Assembly (NCBI GenBank): GCA_007119005.1
Contig: SKQM01000241.1
Location: forward strand, 1 to 10,965
Length of the DNA: 10,965 nt
Source of the DNA: Thioalkalivibrio sp.
Lineage (GTDB): Bacteria > Pseudomonadota > Gammaproteobacteria > Ectothiorhodospirales > Ectothiorhodospiraceae
Reading direction: 5' to 3'
This document shows, piece by piece, positions 6,552-10,965 of the stretch (its first letter is position 1; every line of letters starts with the position of its first letter). The translations under genes were made by a program, and so were the position numbers. Below the pieces are notes generated by a model. That model did not search any database. It was not told where the DNA came from and saw only the letters and a list, made by a program, of their open reading frames with translations.

Positions 6552-8114
6552 ATGCAGGCAAACCAGTTTCCCAGGCACCTCAACGGGATCGCAGGCTTGG
6601 AGCCCCAGGCGCCGGCCGCGGCGAAGGGGCGGCCGCGCGTGGTTGCGGTCACCAGCGGCAAGGGCGGCGTCGGCAAGTCCAGCATCGCGGTGAACCTGGG
6701 CCTGACGCTTGCCCGCTATGGGCGGCAGGTGTGCATTCTGGATGCCGACACTGGTCTGGCCAACGTGAACATCCTGCTGGGCTTGCGTCCGGGCAGGAGT
6801 CTCGAGCACGTGCTCGCCGGCGAGTGTCCGATCGAGGACATCATGCTCGAGGCCGCGCATGGCCTGAAGGTGATTCCGGGCGCCAATGGCATCAGCGAGT
6901 GCGTGAACCTGGACCCGGTACGGCAGCAGCGCCTGGTCACCGAGCTGAGTCGCATCGAGGGCGATTTCGACTACCTGCTGCTGGATACCGCGGCCGGGAT
7001 CAGCGAGACGACGCTGGACTTCCTGAGCGCAGCGCATCAGGTGCTGTTGGTGATCACACCCGAACCCACTTCCCTGACCGATGGCTTCTCGCTACTCAAG
7101 CTCGCGCTGCGCCGGCATCCGGTCGCCTGCGAGGTGGTCGTGAATATGGCCGCGAACTTCAACGAGGCCCGCAGCGTGTTCCAGCGCTTCCATGCAGCGG
7201 TAGCGAAATATCTCGGCGCAGACGTGGGCTTCCTCGGCTTCATCCAGCGTGACGAGAGTATGCGCACCGCCGTGTCGTTGCAGCACCCGGTGTCGCTGTT
7301 TCCGGAGACGGATCCGTCGAGCCGCCCGTTCCAGCGGCTCGCCGACGGGCTCGAGGAAAAGCTGCCGCCGGAACGGGATGGGCGGAGCTTCAGCCGATTC
7401 TGGTTCGGCCGTTTTCTGGAGCCGGCCGGGATCCCGGCCACGCCACCGGAGCGGCTGCCGGACGGGGTAGGCGACTTCCCGGTGGCCGATCGGTCGCCGC
7501 CTCCCGAGCCCGCGAAGGCCGAGCCGGTCCCGCCGCCGGATCGCCTGGCGGCCCTGCGTGCCGAATGCTGGCAGGTGCTCGAGGAGATGGAAGACGCGCG
7601 CCTGCTCGCACAGTGGCTCGAGGGCCTGCACGCGAGATACTGGGATCGGTTCGGGCGGCCCGCGGTCGACCCGCAGAGACTTCTGGATCGCCTCGAGAGC
7701 GATCCCAGCGCCCATGCGGAAATCCTGGCGCGGCTTCGGGGACGGTTTGCGGCGGATCAAACGGATACGGCACCGGCCGTTGAGCCGCATCCGGAGCCGG
7801 GGCCCGTTGCCGGCCGGGAAGCGGCAAGCGATTTCCACAGCGAGGCCGCAGATCACGGGCAGCCTCTGGCGGATTCCACGATCGGGGGCGAGCCGGCTCC
7901 GCCGGCCCGGACTGAGCCGCGGCCGGATTTCGGGTTGGCGGCTCGCGAGAACGATGGACCCCACGTGCCCGTTCTCGCTTCGGGCGCGGGCGCGCCGGGG
8001 CGACCGCATACCTACGATCCAGAGCGCTTCGGAGCACAGCGGGAACTGGTGGAGCGGCTGCGTCGGATGGGTCCCGACGACGGAACCCTGCTGGATCTGA
8101 TCCGGCGCCTCTGA
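6552..8114 (+). CDS. FlhG/FleN-like MinD-type ATPase with long C-terminal extension, 520 residues
   Basis: Residues 1-270 form a SIMIBI P-loop ATPase. The deviant Walker A is GKGGVGKSS with signature K37 and P-loop K42. Switch I is the LDADTGLANVN region (D64, D66) and Walker B is LLLDTAAG (D145). A PEPTSLTDGFSLLKL segment is characteristic of FlhG/FleN rather than MinD proper. The N-terminal QANQFPR (residues 2-8) resembles a degenerate DQAxxLR motif, with which FlhG activates FlhF GTPase. I see no clear C-terminal MinD-type membrane helix. Residues about 290-329 and 400-487 are Pro/Ala/Glu-rich linkers. They flank a helical block (330-399, WQVLEEMEDARLLAQWLEG and on) and a conserved-looking tail (488-520). 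ATG 6552 is chosen because AAAAAGG lies 8 bases upstream; GTG 6516 would add 12 residues. No flhF, fliA or che gene is next to it, so it is an orphan. It divides a shared 247-base upstream region with hisG, and the HDOD kinase gene follows. A polar-positioning or flagellar-number role is inference. Confidence 0.83.
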   Translation: MQANQFPRHLNGIAGLEPQAPAAAKGRPRVVAVTSGKGGVGKSSIAVNLGLTLARYGRQVCILDADTGLANVNILLGLRPGRSLEHVLAGECPIEDIMLEAAHGLKVIPGANGISECVNLDPVRQQRLVTELSRIEGDFDYLLLDTAAGISETTLDFLSAAHQVLLVITPEPTSLTDGFSLLKLALRRHPVACEVVVNMAANFNEARSVFQRFHAAVAKYLGADVGFLGFIQRDESMRTAVSLQHPVSLFPETDPSSRPFQRLADGLEEKLPPERDGRSFSRFWFGRFLEPAGIPATPPERLPDGVGDFPVADRSPPPEPAKAEPVPPPDRLAALRAECWQVLEEMEDARLLAQWLEGLHARYWDRFGRPAVDPQRLLDRLESDPSAHAEILARLRGRFAADQTDTAPAVEPHPEPGPVAGREAASDFHSEAADHGQPLADSTIGGEPAPPARTEPRPDFGLAARENDGPHVPVLASGAGAPGRPHTYDPERFGAQRELVERLRRMGPDDGTLLDLIRRL

Positions 8115-8167
8115 CGGTGCAGGGACTCGACGGCGCGAGGGCTGGTGGGCCATGCGCCCCGCGGGTT

Positions 8168-8196
8168 TTGCGGGTGTGTCGACGGGGCAGTATAGT
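8168..8196 (+). promoter_or_regulatory. Sigma-70-type promoter for the HDOD-kinase gene
   Basis: TTGCGG (8168-8173) and TATAGT (8191-8196, 5 of 6 to consensus) are separated by exactly 17 bases. Transcription would begin near 8203, giving a leader of about 140 bases before ATG 8346. The spacing and -10 are good and the -35 is moderate (3 of 6). It implies the kinase can be expressed independently of the FlhG-like gene. Confidence 0.45.
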
Positions 8197-8345
8197 CGGC
8201 ATGTGACTAGGGGAATTGCGCAGGTGGGTCTGTTTCCGCTCCGGAAACGGACTGGCCGGGTCGGAGACGGGGGGCATTCGTTGGCTGAGAGGCCGGTTCC
8301 GCCCGATGGGCGTCCTTGCGCTTTTGCGGGGCGTGGGCACTAGCC

Positions 8346-10388
8346 ATGGCCGAGGCGAGCCGAGCCCGTGATTCGCTGCCCAGTCTGCCTCAGGTGCTCG
8401 TGCGCATCCTCGACGCGATCTACGAAGACCAGGCAGACCTGCAGAAGCTGAGCGCGATCATCCTCCAGGACGCGGGGATGACCGCGCGCGTGATCGCGGT
8501 GGCCAATTCCAGCTTCTATTACCGTGGGCGGCGTCAGAAGTCCCTGGATCGTGCGGTCCTCCACCTCGGGACGGAAGCGGTGAAGACCCTGGTGATCACC
8601 GCTTCGATGCGGCAGCTGTTCTCGCAGTTCGGCCGGCAGAGTCCGCGCATGCTGAAGCGGGTGTGGCGCACCGCGCTGGTGACGGCCAACCTGAGTCAGG
8701 TGCTTGCGGTGCTTACCAGTTATCCCCGTCCCGAGGAGGCTTACCTGAGCGGCCTGATGGTCGATATCGGCCGGCTCGTGCGCATGAGCGAGGATCCGGA
8801 GCGGTATCGGGCGCTGATCGCGGAGGCCGGGGACGATCAGGCCCTGATCCGTGCCGAGCAGGATCTCTACGGAAGCACCCACAGCGAGGTGGCGGCGGAT
8901 CTGCTCGAGGCCTGGGGCCTGAACGCCTTCATCGCCGATGCCGTGCGTTTCCACCTGGAGCCGGCGCTGCGGGTCCGGGATGCCCATCACCTCGTGAAGC
9001 TCGTGAACCTCGGCTACTCGGTGGGGCGGCCTGGTGCGATCGGCCATGACGCCCTGGTTGCCGGAGATATCCTTTTCGGCCTCAACGAGGGGCTGACGCA
9101 GGAGCTGCGCGGGCGTGTCTCGGATGACGTCGCGAGGATCGCGACTTCTCTCGAGATCGACATCGAGGCGGACAACGATGCCTACGATCAGTTGGCACGG
9201 CAGTCGCTGGGCGAGCGCCTCGAGGGCCTGAGCCAGCTCGCCCGTCTGCAGGGGGAGCTGGCGCGGGTGACGACCCTGAAGCGCCACGCGGCCGTCCAGC
9301 GTGCGCTGCTTCTGACCTTTGGTGTGCAGCGCAGCCTGGTGTTTCTCGGGGACGATGAGGGGCAGTTCCTGCAGGCGTGGCTGGACGAGGATCCCGAGCC
9401 GGCCTTCCAGCTGCCGCTGGAACGTGGCCGCAGCGTGATTGTCGATGCGGCGCTCGATGGGCATCCGGTTCAGGTCGCGGGAGACAGCGGAGAGCCGCTG
9501 TCGGTGGTGGATCGCCAGATCTACGGCGTCTGTGGTTCCGAAGCCATCTGGGTTCAGCCGTTCCCGCAGGATACGGGCCTCCTCGGCGCACTGGTGCTCG
9601 GCTTGAGTAGCGAGCAGGCCGCTCAGCTGGCGGGCCGAGGCAGCCTGCTGGCGGCGATGGGCCGGGAGGTGGCCGTCGCGCTCGGTACCGCGCCGCAGCC
9701 GCCGGAGCATCCGGATTCAGAGACGCTGGAGCGGCGCATCCGCGAGATGGTGCACGAGGCGGGAAATCCGCTGAGCATCATCCAGAACTACCTGGCGATG
9801 CTGCGCATCAAGCTCGGCGAGGAACACGACGCACAGCTCGAGATCGGCGTGATCCGCGAGGAGATCGAGCGGGTGGGGCGCATCCTGATGCGGATGCGCG
9901 AGGCGCCCCGCGAGATGGATGCCTCTCCGGTCTCGCTGAACCGCGAGGTGCGGCAGATCACCGACATCTTCGCAGCCTCCGTGTGCAGTGCCCGTGGTAT
10001 CGAACTGAAGGTCGATCTCGCGCCCGAGAATCCGCCATTGGCCCAGTCGCCGGATCATCTCCGGCAGATCCTGACAAACCTTTTAAGGAATGCCACCGAA
10101 GCGCTTGATGAAAAAGGCACGATTCGGGTAAAAACCCGCGATCAGGTAAGTCTGGGTGGACGCGGATACAGCGAGATCACGGTGCAGGACGACGGGCCGG
10201 GTCTTCCCCCCGAAGTCATGCAGAAGCTGTTTTCGCCGGTTCAGTCCACCAAGGGTGCCGGCCACTCCGGGCTGGGATTGAGCATCGTGAAGCGCCTGGT
10301 GGACGAAATGGACGGGATCATTCTCTGTTCCAGTGGGACCGACGGTACGCGGTTCCAGTTGCTGCTGCCCCGGGCGGGCGGCGCCTGA
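8346..10388 (+). CDS. Soluble HDOD-GAF-histidine kinase fusion protein, 680 residues
   Basis: The order is an HDOD domain (about 8-215), a linker helix (285-312), a GAF-like region (313-455), a dimerisation/H-box region (458-520) and HATPase_c (560-678). HDOD signatures are SLPSLPQ, the ILQDAGMTARVIAVANSSF stretch and GLMVDIGRL; the last replaces the usual HD by V139-D140, as expected for a non-catalytic HDOD. The H-box is MVHEAGNPLS with H470, the N-box NLLRNATEAL (N578, N582), G1 is DDGPG (D616) and G2 GHSGLGL (G639-G644). All the residues needed for autophosphorylation are there. No membrane segment or signal peptide is visible, so the sensor is cytoplasmic. ATG 8346 is preferred over TTG 8316 because the HDOD fold starts right after it; the ribosome site is weak. 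No response regulator follows, so the partner lies elsewhere. An A/T-richer patch with rare-looking codons (about 10077-10140) covers the N-box. Signal and output are unknown. Confidence 0.9.
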   Translation: MAEASRARDSLPSLPQVLVRILDAIYEDQADLQKLSAIILQDAGMTARVIAVANSSFYYRGRRQKSLDRAVLHLGTEAVKTLVITASMRQLFSQFGRQSPRMLKRVWRTALVTANLSQVLAVLTSYPRPEEAYLSGLMVDIGRLVRMSEDPERYRALIAEAGDDQALIRAEQDLYGSTHSEVAADLLEAWGLNAFIADAVRFHLEPALRVRDAHHLVKLVNLGYSVGRPGAIGHDALVAGDILFGLNEGLTQELRGRVSDDVARIATSLEIDIEADNDAYDQLARQSLGERLEGLSQLARLQGELARVTTLKRHAAVQRALLLTFGVQRSLVFLGDDEGQFLQAWLDEDPEPAFQLPLERGRSVIVDAALDGHPVQVAGDSGEPLSVVDRQIYGVCGSEAIWVQPFPQDTGLLGALVLGLSSEQAAQLAGRGSLLAAMGREVAVALGTAPQPPEHPDSETLERRIREMVHEAGNPLSIIQNYLAMLRIKLGEEHDAQLEIGVIREEIERVGRILMRMREAPREMDASPVSLNREVRQITDIFAASVCSARGIELKVDLAPENPPLAQSPDHLRQILTNLLRNATEALDEKGTIRVKTRDQVSLGGRGYSEITVQDDGPGLPPEVMQKLFSPVQSTKGAGHSGLGLSIVKRLVDEMDGIILCSSGTDGTRFQLLLPRAGGA

Positions 10389-10550
10389 CTTCCGTCTCCC
10401 GTCTCCCGTGACCGGCTGCAGACGCCAAGCGCCCCCGCTCGACAATGGGCCGGGATGCGTTTGCCGGCCGGCTTGTCCGCCTTTCCAACGTCCTGATGGC
10501 ACCGGCCCGCGCAATGGCTGGCCGCGTGGCAGGGACATCCGTGCAAGTCA

Positions 10551-10557
10551 AAAGGAG
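10551..10557 (+). promoter_or_regulatory. Ribosome binding site of the tryptophanase-family gene
   Basis: AAAGGAG lies ten bases before ATG 10568. It is the strongest Shine-Dalgarno sequence near this start and argues against the in-frame ATG at 10445, which would add 41 Arg-rich residues. Confidence 0.7.
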
Positions 10558-10567
10558 TCAACCCAAG

Positions 10568-10965
10568 ATGGATAGGTCGCCCGTCATCAAATTTGCCCAC
10601 GAAGACCAGATCCCGATCGAACTGCACAAAGTACGGGTCGTACAGAAGCTGAACCTCAAGCCGATCGAGGAGCGTCTGCAGGCTATCAGGGAGGCGGGCT
10701 TCAACTCCTTCCTGATGAGCACGCGTGACATCTTCCTGGACATGCTCACCGACAGCGGCACCAACGCCATGAGCGATCAGCAGGTGGCCTCGATGCTGCA
10801 GGCGGACGACGCCTACGCGGGTTCGCAGAGCTTCGATCGGGTGAAGCAGGCGGTGCAGGACGTGTTCGGAAAAGAGTACTTCCTGCCGGTGCACCAGGGC
10901 CGGGCCGCGGAGCACGTGATCTTCCAGGCCTTTGTCGAACCGGGGCACGTGGTCCCGATGAACTA
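10568..10965 (+). CDS. Tryptophanase / tyrosine phenol-lyase family protein, N-terminal 132 residues (runs off the window)
   Basis: This is the start of a PLP-dependent beta-eliminating lyase. Tryptophanase makes indole, pyruvate and ammonia from tryptophan; tyrosine phenol-lyase makes phenol from tyrosine. The match to TnaA runs from IPIELHKVRVVQKLN through LTDSGTNAM, the DDAYAGSQSF segment and the HQGRAAEH segment. Y83 corresponds to the conserved active-site Tyr of the AYSGSRSY motif, which here has Gln for Arg and Phe for the last Tyr. Q110-G111-R112 is the PLP-phosphate loop. The Schiff-base Lys and specificity residues lie beyond the window, so the substrate cannot be decided and I give no gene symbol. 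The 179-base upstream region holds no tnaC-like leader with a Trp codon, only a 13-codon ORF at 10455-10496 without Trp, so enterobacterial-type induction is not evident. No promoter was recognised; the gene is downstream of the HDOD kinase on the same strand. Confidence 0.85.
   Translation, partial: MDRSPVIKFAHEDQIPIELHKVRVVQKLNLKPIEERLQAIREAGFNSFLMSTRDIFLDMLTDSGTNAMSDQQVASMLQADDAYAGSQSFDRVKQAVQDVFGKEYFLPVHQGRAAEHVIFQAFVEPGHVVPMN

Noticed and set aside
6305..6685. Upstream extension of hisG by 127 residues
   Set aside because: HisG begins at the conserved LRLGIPKGS segment, and a GGAG ribosome site precedes ATG 6304.
8147..8169. Terminator after the FlhG-like gene (GGGC-catgc-GCCC followed by TTTT)
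   Set aside because: Only a four-base stem, and the T-run is six bases away and overlaps the promoter -35.
7092..8340. Long minus-strand ORFs opposite the FlhG-like gene
   Set aside because: Arg/Pro-rich shadows of the GC-rich linker regions with no recognisable domain.
8152..8343. 63-residue plus-strand ORF between the ATPase and kinase genes
   Set aside because: It overlaps the promoter, has no ribosome site and no family resemblance.
10125..10138. Hairpin CGGGT-AAAA-ACCCG
   Set aside because: It lies inside the conserved kinase ATPase domain; five pairs are expected by chance and no regulatory context is evident.
10391..10410. Short tandem repeat CCGTCTC (about 2.4 copies) after the kinase stop codon
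   Set aside because: Too short and too few copies to call a functional repeat.

Overview
The window is GC-rich, tightly packed bacterial DNA with Shine-Dalgarno-type gene starts. Its gene families (DUF2339 membrane protein, PilZ protein, long-form HisG, FlhG/FleN-like ATPase, HDOD-histidine kinase, tryptophanase-family lyase) suggest a gammaproteobacterium. An LCIB-like carbonic anhydrase hints at an autotroph, perhaps a sulfur oxidiser of the Chromatiales/Ectothiorhodospiraceae type. The lineage is inferred from gene content and was not tested.

Layout. (1) Positions 1-3332, plus strand: an unrecognised 194-residue protein, then a large multi-pass DUF2339 membrane protein, probably one transcription unit. 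(2) Positions 3301-3541, minus strand: a decayed fragment of a PutP-type sodium:solute symporter gene. It carries an internal deletion and a frameshift, and the DUF2339 gene runs into it and takes its stop codon from it. (3) Positions 3655-4842, plus: a putative LCIB-family (theta/beta-like) carbonic anhydrase. (4) Positions 4843-5405: a long imperfect palindrome, with a FliA (sigma-28)-like -10 element in its loop, ahead of a small PilZ c-di-GMP receptor gene. (5) Positions 5432-6304, minus: hisG, standing alone and convergent with the PilZ gene. (6) Positions 6552-10388, plus: an orphan FlhG/MinD-like ATPase with a long C-terminal extension, then a soluble HDOD-GAF-histidine kinase fusion whose HD metal motif is lost. 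A good sigma-70-like promoter lies between these two. (7) Positions 10568 to the window end: the first third of a tryptophanase/tyrosine phenol-lyase family gene.

How the genes may work together: the PilZ protein, the FlhG-like ATPase and the HDOD kinase are all of types used in motility, polarity or surface-behaviour control. The possible sigma-28 promoter before the PilZ gene points the same way. No flagellar structural gene, flhF, response regulator or other his gene is present here. The most distinctive points are the symporter remnant, the LCIB-like enzyme, the palindrome/sigma-28 element and the ATPase-kinase neighbourhood. No RNA gene, insertion sequence, CRISPR array or phage gene was seen, and no gene-free stretch exceeds 300 bases.
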